From positions 62,001 through 126,000 of the forward strand of contig JAEWGO010000023.1 in the NCBI GenBank assembly GCA_023388255.1: 64,000 nucleotides of DNA. The letters run 5' to 3'. Both the position numbers and the translations under genes were made by a program. Each line of letters begins with the position of its first letter. The stretch's first letter is position 1. Below, one piece after another: positions 1 through 9,078 of the stretch. Below the pieces are notes generated by a model. The model ran no database searches. It saw only the letters and a list, made by a program, of their open reading frames with translations, and was not told where the DNA came from. The stretch is from Pseudomonadota bacterium. GTDB taxonomy: Bacteria > Pseudomonadota > Gammaproteobacteria > Xanthomonadales > Rhodanobacteraceae.

Positions 1-893
1 AGCAACTGCTCGTCTATCCCGGTGTGGCGCTTGCCAATGGCGTACTGCAGCCGACGACCGCGCAGGGCGAGTTGACGCAGGCGCTCGACAACATCTTCCA
101 CCATCCCAACGTTGGCCCCTTCATCGGCAAACAGCTCATCCAGCGCCTGGTAACGAGCAACCCGTCGCCGGCCTACGTGCAGCGTGTCACCCAGGTGTTC
201 AACGACGACGGAAGCGCTTCTCACGTGCGCGGCAACCTGCGCGCCGTCGTGCGCGCGATTCTGCTCGACCCGGAAGCGCGCCTCGGCCATTGGCAGCGTT
301 ATGCCACGTTCGGGAAACCGCGCGAGCCGCTGCTCAAGCTCACGCAGATGTGGCGCGCGCTGCACGCGCGCACGCCGACCGGCGATGCGATCTACAGCGG
401 TCGCGTCGGAAACCTGCAAACCTGGCCGCCGATGGTCGACATGATCGGCGAGGCGCCGTTGTATTCGCCGACCGTGTTCAATTTCTTCAAGCCCGATTTC
501 GCACCTTCCGGTGAGGTGCACGATGCCGGCATGGTCGGGCCGGAATTCCAGATCCTCACCGACACGACCTCGACCTCGCTGGCGAACCTGCTGTTCCACG
601 AAGTGTTCTGCAGCTACACGGCGAGCCAGCGCTGCTGGGGTGCCGATGCCGCCAACAACCTTCAGATGGACGAAGACAGCGATGCCGTGCTCGCCGCAAG
701 CGATCCCGGCGCGCTTGTCGATCGCTACAGCCTGTTGCTGATGGGCGGCCAGATGTCGCCCTTCATGCGCAACGTGCTGCTCTCGCGACTCAACCAGATG
801 ACGACGGTGGACTACGATCACCTTGGCCGCGCGCGGGTGCAGGAAGCGCTGTACCTGATCCTGACTTCGCCCGAATACTCGATCCAGAAATGA
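1..893 (+). CDS. DUF1800 family protein, C-terminal part (cut by window edge)
   Basis: The reading frame is open from base 3, so the true start lies before the window; an internal GTG at 24 is not taken as the start. The visible ~296 residues match the C-terminal half of DUF1800 proteins: a helical region NIFHHPNVGPFIGKQLIQ, then VRGNLRAVVRAILLDPEAR, then FNFFKPDF near residue 160. DUF1800 proteins have no firmly known biochemical role. They are almost always encoded next to a DUF1501 gene, and that holds here: the stop overlaps the next ATG (ATGA), which implies one transcript. Secretion cannot be judged because the N-terminus is missing. Confidence 0.85.
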   Translation, partial: QLLVYPGVALANGVLQPTTAQGELTQALDNIFHHPNVGPFIGKQLIQRLVTSNPSPAYVQRVTQVFNDDGSASHVRGNLRAVVRAILLDPEARLGHWQRYATFGKPREPLLKLTQMWRALHARTPTGDAIYSGRVGNLQTWPPMVDMIGEAPLYSPTVFNFFKPDFAPSGEVHDAGMVGPEFQILTDTTSTSLANLLFHEVFCSYTASQRCWGADAANNLQMDEDSDAVLAASDPGALVDRYSLLLMGGQMSPFMRNVLLSRLNQMTTVDYDHLGRARVQEALYLILTSPEYSIQK

Positions 894-919
894 GCGCTTC
901 GCGCGCTGGGGAGAACACG

Positions 920-2446
920 ATGCATGTGAACCGCCGGGAATTCCTCCGCAAGAGCCTGTGCACGGCGCTCGGCGGTGTCGGCGTGTATTCCGCGCTCGGC
1001 AATCTTCGCTTGATCGCCGCTGCAGCGGCGGCCACGCGCGCCGGCTCGTTCAACGACTACAAGGCGCTCGTCTGCATCTACCTCGGTGGCGGCAACGATG
1101 CGTTCAACACGCTCGCGCCATACGATGCCACGCACTATCCCGTCTACTCGGGGACGCGCCAAGGCCTTGCCCTGCCGCAGTCCGCCTTGCAGGCCAACGC
1201 GCTGACGCCGCGCGCAGTGTCCGACGGACTGCCGGGCGGGCCGCCGAGCGACGGCGCCTCGTACGGGCTGCATCCGGCGATGGGACAGATCACCGGCGGA
1301 AACGCCGGATTGCGCGGACTGTTCAACGGCGGCAAGGCGGCGATCGTCGCCAATGTCGGCACGCTGATCCAGCCGATCACGCAGGTGCAATACCAGCAAG
1401 GCAGCGCGCCGACGCCACCGCAGCTGTACTCGCATGACGACCAGACCAACCAGTGGCAAACCTCGCGTCCCGACGACGCCAACGCCGACGGCTGGGGCGG
1501 CCGCGTCGCGGACATGCTTCATGCTGCGAACGCTGGCGCATTGCCGATGAGCATCACCATGGCCGGCATCAATCGCTTCCAGCGCGGCGGTGCGGTCAAC
1601 CAGTACGCACTCGATTCGTGGGATGCGGCCGCGGAGGCGGCCGGCGGGGTCGACGGTGATGGCAATCCGATCCCGTTCTTCAGCGTGCCGGGCATGAGTT
1701 ATCGCGGCGATGGCCCCGAGGCCTGGCTGTTGCCGGAAGACGCGGGCCGCGCCGCTGCCTACGACGCGCTGCGCGCCTCGGGCACGCAGGCGAATGTGCT
1801 CGAACGCGCGTATGCCGATACATCGAATCGCGCGATCGCCAACGCGGCACTTCTCAATGCGGCGATGAATGGTGTGCGCCTGGCCACGCCTTTTCCCGAT
1901 ACCGACCTTGGCAACCAGCTCGCCGCCGTAGCCCTGCTGCTCAAGGTGCGTGGCACGCTCGGCATGAGCCGGCAGGTATTCTTCGTCTCGGTCGGCGGCT
2001 ACGACACGCACAGCACTCAACTTGACGACCAATACGCCAACCTGCACGACCTTTCGCAGGCGCTTGCCGCATTCCATGCCGCGACCGTCGAGGTTGGCGT
2101 CGACGATGGCGTCACCGCGTTCACGGTGTCGGATTTCGGCCGATCGCTTGCGGTCAACAATGACGGCACCGATCACGGCTGGGGTGCGCATCATTTCGTC
2201 GTCGGCGGCGCCGTGCGCGGCGGCCGGTTCTACGGCGCGATGCCCTCGCTTGCCCAGTACGACGCCGATCATCCGCAGAACAGCAATCCCGATGACACCG
2301 GCTATGGCCAGATCATCCCGACGCTCGCCGTCGACCAGTACGCGGCGACATTGGCGTCGTGGTTCGGTGTGAACGCGGGTGGCATCGCCGATCTGTTCCC
2401 GAACCTCGGTCGTTTCTCCGCGCCGGACCTGCGATTCATGGGCTGA
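920..2446 (+). CDS. DUF1501 family protein with Tat signal
   Basis: The protein has about 508 residues from ATG 920, chosen because GGGGAG lies 7-12 bases upstream and because a twin-arginine signal (NRREFLRKS, then a hydrophobic stretch) begins at residue 3. An alternative ATG at 890 overlaps the stop of the DUF1800 gene and would add ten residues. DUF1501 proteins are distant relatives of the alkaline phosphatase/sulfatase fold. Visible motifs are CIYLGGGNDAFN near the N-terminus, VGGYDTHSTQ in the middle, and DFGRSLAVN with DHGWGAHHFVVGG near the C-terminus; the Asp and His residues there could bind metal. It would be folded before export to the periplasm. It is the middle gene of a three-gene set with DUF1800 and a cupredoxin. 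Confidence 0.9.
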   Translation: MHVNRREFLRKSLCTALGGVGVYSALGNLRLIAAAAAATRAGSFNDYKALVCIYLGGGNDAFNTLAPYDATHYPVYSGTRQGLALPQSALQANALTPRAVSDGLPGGPPSDGASYGLHPAMGQITGGNAGLRGLFNGGKAAIVANVGTLIQPITQVQYQQGSAPTPPQLYSHDDQTNQWQTSRPDDANADGWGGRVADMLHAANAGALPMSITMAGINRFQRGGAVNQYALDSWDAAAEAAGGVDGDGNPIPFFSVPGMSYRGDGPEAWLLPEDAGRAAAYDALRASGTQANVLERAYADTSNRAIANAALLNAAMNGVRLATPFPDTDLGNQLAAVALLLKVRGTLGMSRQVFFVSVGGYDTHSTQLDDQYANLHDLSQALAAFHAATVEVGVDDGVTAFTVSDFGRSLAVNNDGTDHGWGAHHFVVGGAVRGGRFYGAMPSLAQYDADHPQNSNPDDTGYGQIIPTLAVDQYAATLASWFGVNAGGIADLFPNLGRFSAPDLRFMG

Positions 2447-2450
2447 CCGG

Positions 2451-2846
2451 ATGCTTCGCGCGCCGTTCCGACATTCGGTTTGCGCGTTCGTCGCGGTGTT
2501 GATCCTCGCGGCAGCGAACGCGCGCGCGGCTGTCCATGTCGTTACTGCCAACAACGACATGACGTTCACGCCGGCTTCGCTGACGATCAACCAAGGTGAC
2601 ATCGTGCGTTTCGTCAATGGCGGTGGCTTGCACAACGTGCATGCCGACGACGGCAGCTTCGTCTGCTCCATCGACTGCAACCTGCACAACGCGCCCAGTG
2701 CGACGAGCTGGCAGGTTTCCAGACAGTTCAACCGCCTCGGCACGATCGGTTACTACTGTGATCAGCATGGCAACGCCAGCAGCGGCATGCGTGGCTCGAT
2801 CACGGTGATCGATCGCGTCTTCGTCGACGGGTTCGAAATGCCGTGA
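2451..2846 (+). CDS. secreted cupredoxin (plastocyanin-like) with C-terminal DGFE ending
   Basis: This small protein of 131 residues starts four bases after the DUF1501 stop. It has a cleavable signal peptide (hydrophobic VCAFVAVLILAAANARA). The rest is a type I copper domain: FTPASLTINQGDIVRFVNGG, LHNVHADD supplying one His ligand, and YYCDQHGNASSGMRG, which gives Cys-x2-His-x6-Met-like spacing typical of blue copper sites. A role as periplasmic electron carrier or copper binder is inferred from the fold. The end, VFVDGFEMP, extends past the domain and resembles the ends of two other secreted proteins here (18009-18725 and 59482-60060). Co-transcription with DUF1800/DUF1501 suggests a shared periplasmic role. 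Confidence 0.85.
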   Translation: MLRAPFRHSVCAFVAVLILAAANARAAVHVVTANNDMTFTPASLTINQGDIVRFVNGGGLHNVHADDGSFVCSIDCNLHNAPSATSWQVSRQFNRLGTIGYYCDQHGNASSGMRGSITVIDRVFVDGFEMP

Positions 2847-2971
2847 AGCACAAGCCAGCCGCCTTGCCGCGACGCGCTGCGACAGAGCGGGCATATTGAA
2901 TCGGGGCGGCGCCGGCTGCATCCTGAGCGCTTCGTGCCGACGGTCGTCGCGGCGCCTCCACCAGGAAAACC

Positions 2972-3619
2972 ATGCCCATCGATCTCCCGCCGGTCACCCG
3001 CGCGCTGCTGTTCGCGAACATCGGTATCTATCTGTTGCAGATGTTGATGGGCGATTTCCAGCCGCCGTATCCGCTGACTGCGATCTTCGCGCTGTGGCCG
3101 CTGGGGCCGTCGCCATACAGCGACGTCGCCGGCTTTGAAGTGTGGCAGGTTGTGACCTACGGGTTCCTGCATGGAGGATTCACCCACATCGCGTTCAACA
3201 TGATCGCGCTGTGGATGTTCGGCGGAGCGATCGAGCGGTTGTTCGGCTCGCGGCCGTTCGCGTTGTACTATTTCGTTTGTGTGGTCGGTGCAGCGCTGAC
3301 GCAACTGGCCGTCATGCATTTCTTTCCAAACGGGTTTTTCCCGACGCTCGGCGCGTCCGGCGGCATCTTCGGACTGCTGCTCGCCTACGGCATGATGTAT
3401 CCACACGCGCGCATCCTGCTGTTGTTTCCGCCAATCCCGATGCCTGCATGGTTGTTCGTGATCGGTTACGGTGCGGTCGAACTGTTCCTCGGCATCACGG
3501 GCACGCAGGCCGGTGTCGCCCACTTCGCACACCTCGGCGGCATGGCGTTCGGTTTCGTGCTGATCGAGTACTGGCGCGGCAAGCTGCCGTTCAAGCCGCG
3601 GCGGATCCTGATGCGCTGA
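2972..3619 (+). CDS. rhomboid family intramembrane serine protease
   Basis: A 215-residue polytopic inner-membrane protein with about six hydrophobic segments. The catalytic Ser lies in the GASGGIFG motif (GxSG) near residue 130, and the catalytic His lies in HFAHLGG near residue 180. The early segment HGGFTHIAFNMIALWMFG is the usual rhomboid His/Asn region. Rhomboids cleave transmembrane substrates inside the membrane; the substrate here is unknown. The start is ATG 2972 with AGGA eight bases upstream. The gene stands between the cupredoxin gene and folC with no obvious operon partner. Confidence 0.92.
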   Translation: MPIDLPPVTRALLFANIGIYLLQMLMGDFQPPYPLTAIFALWPLGPSPYSDVAGFEVWQVVTYGFLHGGFTHIAFNMIALWMFGGAIERLFGSRPFALYYFVCVVGAALTQLAVMHFFPNGFFPTLGASGGIFGLLLAYGMMYPHARILLLFPPIPMPAWLFVIGYGAVELFLGITGTQAGVAHFAHLGGMAFGFVLIEYWRGKLPFKPRRILMR

Positions 3620-3717
3620 CGGTGGGCGCCGGCGCGGGATCGGCAAGGATCTGCGTTCCGCCTGCGCGAGCACTTCACCACAGCCGAAAGCCGCTGATCC
3701 CGAATTCCGGTTCTTCC

Positions 3718-5001
3718 ATGCTCCGCACTCTCACCGACTGGCTCGACTACCAGCAACGCGTCCATCCGCGCGCGATCGCGCTTGGTCTCGATCGCGTGCG
3801 CGAAGTCTGGCATCGCCTCGGCGCGCCTGCGCCTGCGCCGGTCGTCATCACGATCGGCGGTACCAACGGCAAGGGCTCGACGGTCGCTTTCCTCGAAGCG
3901 ATGCTCGCCGCCGCCGGCAAGCGCGTCGGCGCGTATACGTCGCCGCATCTGCTGCGCTACAACGAGCGCGTGCGCGTCGTCGGGGCAGATGCCGACGACG
4001 CGGCCTTGATCGACGCGTTCGAACGCATCGAAGCGGCGCGCAGGGACATTCAACTGACCTATTTCGAGTACGGCACTCTGGCTGCGCTGTGGGTCTTCGC
4101 GCACGCCGCACTTGACGTGGCATTGCTCGAAGTCGGCCTCGGTGGTCGCCTCGACGCGGTCAACATCATCGACGCGGATGTGGCGATCGTGACGACCGTC
4201 GATCTCGATCACCAGGATTGGCTCGGCAACGATCGCGGCAGCATTGGCCGCGAGAAGGCCGGCATTTTCCGTGGCGGAAAAGCGGCCGTCGTCGGCGACA
4301 TCGATCCACCGCGCAGCCTGATCGAGCACGCCCGGCATGTGGATGCGCACTTGCTCTTGCTCGGCCGCGATTTCGCGGTCGAACGCGGTGGCGATGAGCA
4401 GGGCTGGCGCTGGAATGGCGCTGGTATTGCGCTCGACCTCCCGATGCCGCGGCTTGCCGCGCCGTGCCAGCGCGATAACGCTGCCGCAGCAATTGCCGCG
4501 TTGCACGCGTTGCGCGCGCGGCTCGGCTGGAATCCCGTGGCGATCCGCCAGGGCGTCGTCGACGCGCGTATCGGCGCGCGGCTGCAGCGCTTTGGGAGGG
4601 CGCCGGAACTCGTCGTCGATGTTGCCCACAATCCGCAGGCCGCACGCGGGCTGGCGGAGTGGTTGGGCAACGTGCGGACATCCGGTCGCACGCTGGCCGT
4701 ATTTGGCGCGCTGGGCGACAAGGATGTGCACGGCATCGTCGGCGCGCTCGACGGGCGCATCGATGAATGGCTGCTCGCCGGTCTCGATCGCGATTCGCCG
4801 CGCGGACTCGACGCGACCGCTCTGCGCGCGCTGCTTCCGGCCGAAGCGCTGCACGTCTCGATGCACGCCGATGTCGCGACGGCGCTCGATGCCGCCTTCG
4901 CCGGTGCGACGGAAGGCGATCGCGTGCTGGTGTTCGGCTCGTTCTTCGTTGCCGCGGCAGCGCTGGAATTCGCTGCGCAGCGTGGAATCGCTCCCGCTTA
5001 G
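3718..5001 (+). CDS. folC: bifunctional dihydrofolate synthase / folylpolyglutamate synthase
   Basis: A 427-residue Mur-ligase-type enzyme that joins glutamate to dihydropteroate and then extends folate polyglutamates, using ATP in the cytoplasm. The P-loop is GGTNGKGSTVAFLE near residue 45. YTSPHLLRYNERVRV, LDHQDWLGN and the C-terminal DVAHNPQAA are family motifs. The ATG at 3718 opens the conserved MLRTLTDWLDYQQR start; the frame is open further upstream but that part does not resemble FolC. It begins the conserved folC-dedD-cvpA-purF order, though a promoter-like element lies between folC and dedD. Confidence 0.95.
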   Translation: MLRTLTDWLDYQQRVHPRAIALGLDRVREVWHRLGAPAPAPVVITIGGTNGKGSTVAFLEAMLAAAGKRVGAYTSPHLLRYNERVRVVGADADDAALIDAFERIEAARRDIQLTYFEYGTLAALWVFAHAALDVALLEVGLGGRLDAVNIIDADVAIVTTVDLDHQDWLGNDRGSIGREKAGIFRGGKAAVVGDIDPPRSLIEHARHVDAHLLLLGRDFAVERGGDEQGWRWNGAGIALDLPMPRLAAPCQRDNAAAAIAALHALRARLGWNPVAIRQGVVDARIGARLQRFGRAPELVVDVAHNPQAARGLAEWLGNVRTSGRTLAVFGALGDKDVHGIVGALDGRIDEWLLAGLDRDSPRGLDATALRALLPAEALHVSMHADVATALDAAFAGATEGDRVLVFGSFFVAAAALEFAAQRGIAPA

Positions 5002-5025
5002 CATCGATACAGCGACGCAGGCGGT

Positions 5026-5031
5026 TATAAT
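5026..5031 (+). promoter_or_regulatory. candidate -10 element before dedD-cvpA-purF
   Basis: A perfect TATAAT lies in GGTTATAATCG, 31 bases before the dedD start. No good -35 hexamer is visible at 16-18 bases upstream, so the call is weak. It would allow dedD-cvpA-purF to be transcribed apart from folC. Confidence 0.4.
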
Positions 5032-5061
5032 CGCGCCGGTTTTCCCGACGCGGGCTTCTCG

Positions 5062-5994
5062 ATGGATTTGTCGCTGAAACAACGCCTGCTCGGCGCTGCG
5101 GTTCTGATCGCACTGGCCGTGATCTTCGTGCCGATGTTCCTGACCAGTTCGGCGCCGCAGAAATCCGCCGAGATGGAAACCTCGAGCCTGGCGATTCCAC
5201 CGGCGCCGGACCGTGAGTTCCAGACGCGCGTGCTGCCGATCGATGCGAACTCGCGCAATCCGGCCACCCCGGCGTCTCCCGTCAGCGACGCGATCGCGAC
5301 CGTCGACACCGCGACCGCACCGAAGCCTGAAGTGCTGCCTGCGCCGACGCCCGCGGTGTCCGAGTCGGTCAAGCCGAACGCTTCGAAGGGCGATGTCGCC
5401 AAGCCGGCTTCGACGAAACCGGAGGCGGTGGCCGCCACGCCGGAAACCACCAAGCCGGTGCCCGGGCAGGCCGCCAACGGCCAGTTCTTCGTGCATCTCG
5501 GCGTCTATGCGGCGACGAAGAATGCCGAGGAGCTCGTCGCGGCATTGAAGAAGGGGGGATTCCCCGCGTTCGCCGAGTCCAGCGAATTCCAAGGCAAGCC
5601 GGCGTCACGCGTGCGCGTCGGGCCGTTCGCGGACCGCGCTGCAGCCGAGGCCGCGCGCCTGCACATCAAACAGCTCAAACCGGCGGTGCCGGGCAGTGTG
5701 GTGCAACTCGCTTCCGATGCGAAGGCCGACGCGCCAGTCGCGGCCGTTCCAGCGGCCCGTGCCGGTGGTTGGGCCGTGCAGCTCGGCGCACTGAAGACGG
5801 CCGAGGACGCCAACAAGTTGCGTGATCGAATCAAGAATGCCGGTTTCGCCGCGTTCGTCGACAAGGTCGAGGCGAATGGCGCGACGCTCTGGCGCGTGCG
5901 CGCCGGCCCCGAGGTCGACCGCACCGCTGCCGACAAGCTGAAAGCCGGCATCAAGGACAAGCTCAAGCTCGACGGCATGATCGTGACGCAATGA
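5062..5994 (+). CDS. dedD: DedD-like cell-division protein with two SPOR domains
   Basis: A 310-residue bitopic inner-membrane protein. Residues 4-26 form one membrane anchor (LLGAAVLIALAVIFVPMFL). A Pro/Ala/Thr-rich periplasmic linker follows, to about residue 135. Two SPOR domains come next, roughly 140-215 (FFVHLGVYAATKNAEEL) and 232-310 (GWAVQLGALKTAEDANKL). SPOR domains bind peptidoglycan stripped of stem peptides at the division site. E. coli DedD has one SPOR domain, so the duplication is a difference, although two-SPOR forms occur in this order. Position between folC and cvpA supports the name. Confidence 0.85.
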   Translation: MDLSLKQRLLGAAVLIALAVIFVPMFLTSSAPQKSAEMETSSLAIPPAPDREFQTRVLPIDANSRNPATPASPVSDAIATVDTATAPKPEVLPAPTPAVSESVKPNASKGDVAKPASTKPEAVAATPETTKPVPGQAANGQFFVHLGVYAATKNAEELVAALKKGGFPAFAESSEFQGKPASRVRVGPFADRAAAEAARLHIKQLKPAVPGSVVQLASDAKADAPVAAVPAARAGGWAVQLGALKTAEDANKLRDRIKNAGFAAFVDKVEANGATLWRVRAGPEVDRTAADKLKAGIKDKLKLDGMIVTQ

Positions 5995-5997
5995 AGT

Positions 5998-6043
5998 CGG
6001 GAATGGAGAATCGGGAATCGGCGATCGCAGAAGCGGATCGGCT
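5998..6043 (+). repeat. dispersed intergenic repeat, copy 1
   Basis: GGGAATGGAGAATCGGGAATCG followed shortly by AGAAGCGGATCGGCT. Nearly the same two blocks, in the same order, recur at 34047-34086. This copy sits in the gap between dedD and cvpA. Confidence 0.5.
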
Positions 6044-6079
6044 TTTTGCGTCCCGCCGTTTTCGATTTCCGGTTCCGCG

Positions 6080-6640
6080 ATGAACTGGGCCGACTACACG
6101 ATCCTCGCGATCCTCGGCCTTTCCGTTCTGATGGGCCTGTGGCGCGGATTCATCGGCGAGGTGCTCGCGCTGGCATGCTGGGCATGTGCGTTCTGGGTCG
6201 CGTGGCTGCTCGGGCCGGCCCTTGCGGAACGTTTTTCCGACAGCATATCGACGCCGTCGGCGCGCATCCTGCTGGCGTATGCGGTTTGCTTCATCGCGGT
6301 GCTGATCGCCGGCGCGATCGTGACGTTCCTGATGCGCAAGCTGGTCGAAGGCAGTGGCTTGTCCGGCAGCGATCGTCTGCTCGGCATGGTGTTCGGCTTG
6401 ATGCGCGGACTCGCGCTGATCGTGCTGGTGGTACTGCTGCTCGGTTTCACGCCGTTTCCACGTGATCCCTGGTGGCGTCAGTCGCAGCTGCTGCCGAGTT
6501 TCGAGAACGGCGCGCAATGGCTCGGCGCGCACCTGCCGGCCGAGGTCGGGCGCTATCTCGAACCGGTCGAAAGCCTGGTCAAACCCGTATTGCCGGTGCC
6601 GGAAAAACCGGCGCCAGTCCCGAAATCCCCATCCACCTGA
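6080..6640 (+). CDS. cvpA: CvpA family membrane protein
   Basis: A 186-residue protein with four predicted membrane segments, starting MNWADYTILAILGLSVLMG, which is the typical CvpA opening. The C-terminus is a hydrophilic Pro/Lys-rich tail. CvpA is needed for colicin V export in E. coli, and later work links it to envelope stress and bile resistance; its biochemical role is unclear. It lies 13 bases before purF, the standard arrangement, so co-transcription is likely. Confidence 0.9.
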   Translation: MNWADYTILAILGLSVLMGLWRGFIGEVLALACWACAFWVAWLLGPALAERFSDSISTPSARILLAYAVCFIAVLIAGAIVTFLMRKLVEGSGLSGSDRLLGMVFGLMRGLALIVLVVLLLGFTPFPRDPWWRQSQLLPSFENGAQWLGAHLPAEVGRYLEPVESLVKPVLPVPEKPAPVPKSPST

Positions 6641-6653
6641 AGTACCCATCATC

Positions 6654-8132
6654 ATGTGCGGAATCATCGGCATCGTCGGCAAGTCGGAAGTCGCTTCGGC
6701 GCTCTACGACGCGCTCACCGTCCTGCAACACCGCGGCCAGGACGCCGCCGGCATCGCCACCATCGACGGCAACCGTCTGCGCCTGCACAAGGGCGGCGGC
6801 CTTGTGCGCGACGTGTTCGATCGCGAAAGCATGCTCACCTTGCGCGGCAGCGTCGGCATCGGCCATTGCCGCTATCCGACCGCGGGTTCGGAAGGGTCGG
6901 CCGAGGCGCAGCCGCTGTACGTGAATTCGCCGTTCGGCATCGCGCTTGCGCACAACGGCAATCTGATCAACACCGAATCGTTGCGCCGCGAAGTGTTCGA
7001 AGATGATCGTCGCCATATCAACACCGACTCCGATTCCGAAGTGCTGCTCAACGTGCTCGCGCACGAGCTGCAGATCCAGGATCGCCGCGCGTTGACGCCG
7101 GACCACATCTTCAAGGCCGTCGCCGGCACGCACGTGCGTTGCGTCGGCGGTTATGCGGTCGTCGCGATGGTGCTTGGTTATGGCGTGATCGCGTTCCGCG
7201 ATCCGCATGGCATCCGTCCGCTCGTGCTCGGCGAGCGCGAGACCGCCACCGGCAAGGAATACGCGGTCGCATCCGAATCGGTCGCGCTCGACATCCTCGG
7301 CTTCAAGCTGCTGCGCGACGTCGCGCCGGGCGAGGCGGTGCTGATGACGCTCGATGGCCAGCTGTTCACGCGCCAGTGCGCGGAGCCGGCGGTGCATGCG
7401 CCGTGCATCTTCGAATACGTCTACCTCGCGCGCCCCGATTCGATGATCGAGGACGTCTCGGTCTACAAGGCGCGTCTGCGCATGGGCGAGAAGCTCGGCG
7501 AGAAGATCCGCCGCCTGATGCCGGACCACGACATCGATGCGGTGATCCCGATTCCCGATACCTCGCGCACGGCCGCAGGTCCGCTCGCGCAGGCGCTTGG
7601 CGTGCCGGTGCGCGAGGGCTTCGTCAAGAACCGCTACATCGGTCGTACCTTCATCATGCCGGGGCAGAGCGAGCGCGTGAAATCGGTGCGCCGCAAGCTC
7701 AATCCGATCGGCCTCGAATTCCGCAAGAAGAACGTGCTGCTGGTCGATGATTCGATCGTGCGCGGCACCACCTCCAAGCAGATCATCCAGATGGCGCGCG
7801 AGGCCGGCGCGAAGAAGGTCTATCTTGCCTCCGCCGCGCCGCCGGTGCGCTATCCGAACATCTACGGCATCGACATGCCGGTCACCGCCGAACTCGTCGC
7901 GCATGGCCGCTCGGTCGAGGAGATCGAGCAGATCCTGGGTGCGGACAAGCTGATCTATCAGGATCTCGACGACCTGATCTGGGCCGTGCAGGATGGCAAC
8001 GAGGATCTCAAGCAGTTCGATACTTCGTGCTTCTCCGGCGAGTACGTGACCGGCGTCGAACCGACCTACCTGGCGGACCTCGAATTCGCGCGCTCGGATT
8101 CCGCCAAGTCGCAGCGCCGCGGCGCTGCCTGA
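6654..8132 (+). CDS. purF: amidophosphoribosyltransferase
   Basis: A 492-residue enzyme catalysing the first step of purine synthesis: PRPP plus glutamine to phosphoribosylamine. The start ATG 6654 is fixed by MCGIIGIVG, since Cys2 becomes the N-terminal nucleophile after Met removal. The glutaminase part runs to about residue 230 (GIGHCRYPTAGS, LAHNGNLIN). The phosphoribosyltransferase part carries the PRPP loop VLLVDDSIVRGTTSKQI near residue 365. It is the E. coli-type form of about 500 residues without a propeptide. Regulation by PurR is not evident in the sequence. Confidence 0.97.
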   Translation: MCGIIGIVGKSEVASALYDALTVLQHRGQDAAGIATIDGNRLRLHKGGGLVRDVFDRESMLTLRGSVGIGHCRYPTAGSEGSAEAQPLYVNSPFGIALAHNGNLINTESLRREVFEDDRRHINTDSDSEVLLNVLAHELQIQDRRALTPDHIFKAVAGTHVRCVGGYAVVAMVLGYGVIAFRDPHGIRPLVLGERETATGKEYAVASESVALDILGFKLLRDVAPGEAVLMTLDGQLFTRQCAEPAVHAPCIFEYVYLARPDSMIEDVSVYKARLRMGEKLGEKIRRLMPDHDIDAVIPIPDTSRTAAGPLAQALGVPVREGFVKNRYIGRTFIMPGQSERVKSVRRKLNPIGLEFRKKNVLLVDDSIVRGTTSKQIIQMAREAGAKKVYLASAAPPVRYPNIYGIDMPVTAELVAHGRSVEEIEQILGADKLIYQDLDDLIWAVQDGNEDLKQFDTSCFSGEYVTGVEPTYLADLEFARSDSAKSQRRGAA

Positions 8133-8262
8133 GCCGCGCGACGGCCCGGAATCCGCATTCCTTAACGCATTCTTGTCGAAAAACATGTCCTTATCGCGCA
8201 CTCTTGCGCGTCCCTGTCATGGATAATTCCGGTTTGTCCAACATCGGGGATCGCAGGACGAG

Positions 8263-9078
8263 ATGGAGCGCGTGGCCAACGGAAATCTGTTCGAAGCGGC
8301 CGCTCGCTGCCTTGCCTGCACCGATCCGCAAGAAAAGTCCGCGCTGACGCGGGACTCTGCCGCGGCTTTTGCGGCGGGTCGGCTGTGCATCGACAGCACC
8401 ACTGCGCCCGAGCCGATCGGGTCGCCGGGGCGGCCGCAACGGCCGCGTCTGGTCGCGCCGCGCCAGCTCGCGCATCGCGGACTCGGCTCGGCGGAAGGTC
8501 GCGCGGCGCTGGTGCACGCGGTCGCGCACATCGAGTTCAACGCGATCAACCTCGCATGGGATGCGGTCTATCGTTTCCGCGGCATGCCTGTGGACTACTA
8601 CAGCGACTGGCTGCAGGTCGCCGCCGACGAGGCGCGCCATTTCTCTCTGCTGTCCGCGCGACTCGCCGAGCTCGGTCACGTCTACGGCGATTTCGACGCG
8701 CACGACGGTTTGTGGGACATGGCGATGCGCACGGCGGACTCCTGCCTCGCACGCATGGCGCTGGTGCCGCGCGTGCTGGAAGCGCGCGGCCTGGATGTGA
8801 CGCCCGGCATGATCGAACGCCTGCGCGGCGTCGGCGATACGGCCACCATCGCGATCCTCGAAACGATTCTCGCCGAAGAGGTTGCGCACGTCGCGGCCGG
8901 CTCGCGCTGGTTCGCATGGTGTTGCGCGCGCGACGGCGTCGAGGCGCAGACGACGTTCCGCGACCTGCTCGAAACGCATCTGCGCGGCGCAGTGCGCGGG
9001 CCGTTCAACGTCGATGCGCGCTTGCGCGCCGGCTTCACCGCGGCCGAGCTTGCCGGCCTGGAAGAACGGGCCGCATGA
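8263..9078 (+). CDS. ferritin-like DUF455 family protein
   Basis: A 271-residue soluble protein. The core from about residue 90 has the carboxylate/His pattern of a di-iron four-helix bundle: HIEFNAINLAWD, then DEARHFSLL, then ILAEEVAHVAAG. DUF455 proteins are related to the MiaE/ferritin superfamily, but a substrate has not been assigned to my knowledge. The start ATG 8263 is the first in-frame Met after purF; a shorter form cannot be excluded. The stop overlaps the ATG of the next gene (ATGA), so the two are translationally coupled, which ties this enzyme-like protein to two membrane proteins of unknown role. Confidence 0.8.
   Translation: MERVANGNLFEAAARCLACTDPQEKSALTRDSAAAFAAGRLCIDSTTAPEPIGSPGRPQRPRLVAPRQLAHRGLGSAEGRAALVHAVAHIEFNAINLAWDAVYRFRGMPVDYYSDWLQVAADEARHFSLLSARLAELGHVYGDFDAHDGLWDMAMRTADSCLARMALVPRVLEARGLDVTPGMIERLRGVGDTATIAILETILAEEVAHVAAGSRWFAWCCARDGVEAQTTFRDLLETHLRGAVRGPFNVDARLRAGFTAAELAGLEERAA

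Noticed and set aside
818..2743. Minus-strand open frame of 641 codons opposite the DUF1501 gene
   Set aside because: It is an antisense shadow of a real gene in a high-GC sequence. The composition is Arg/Ala-rich and no domain is visible.
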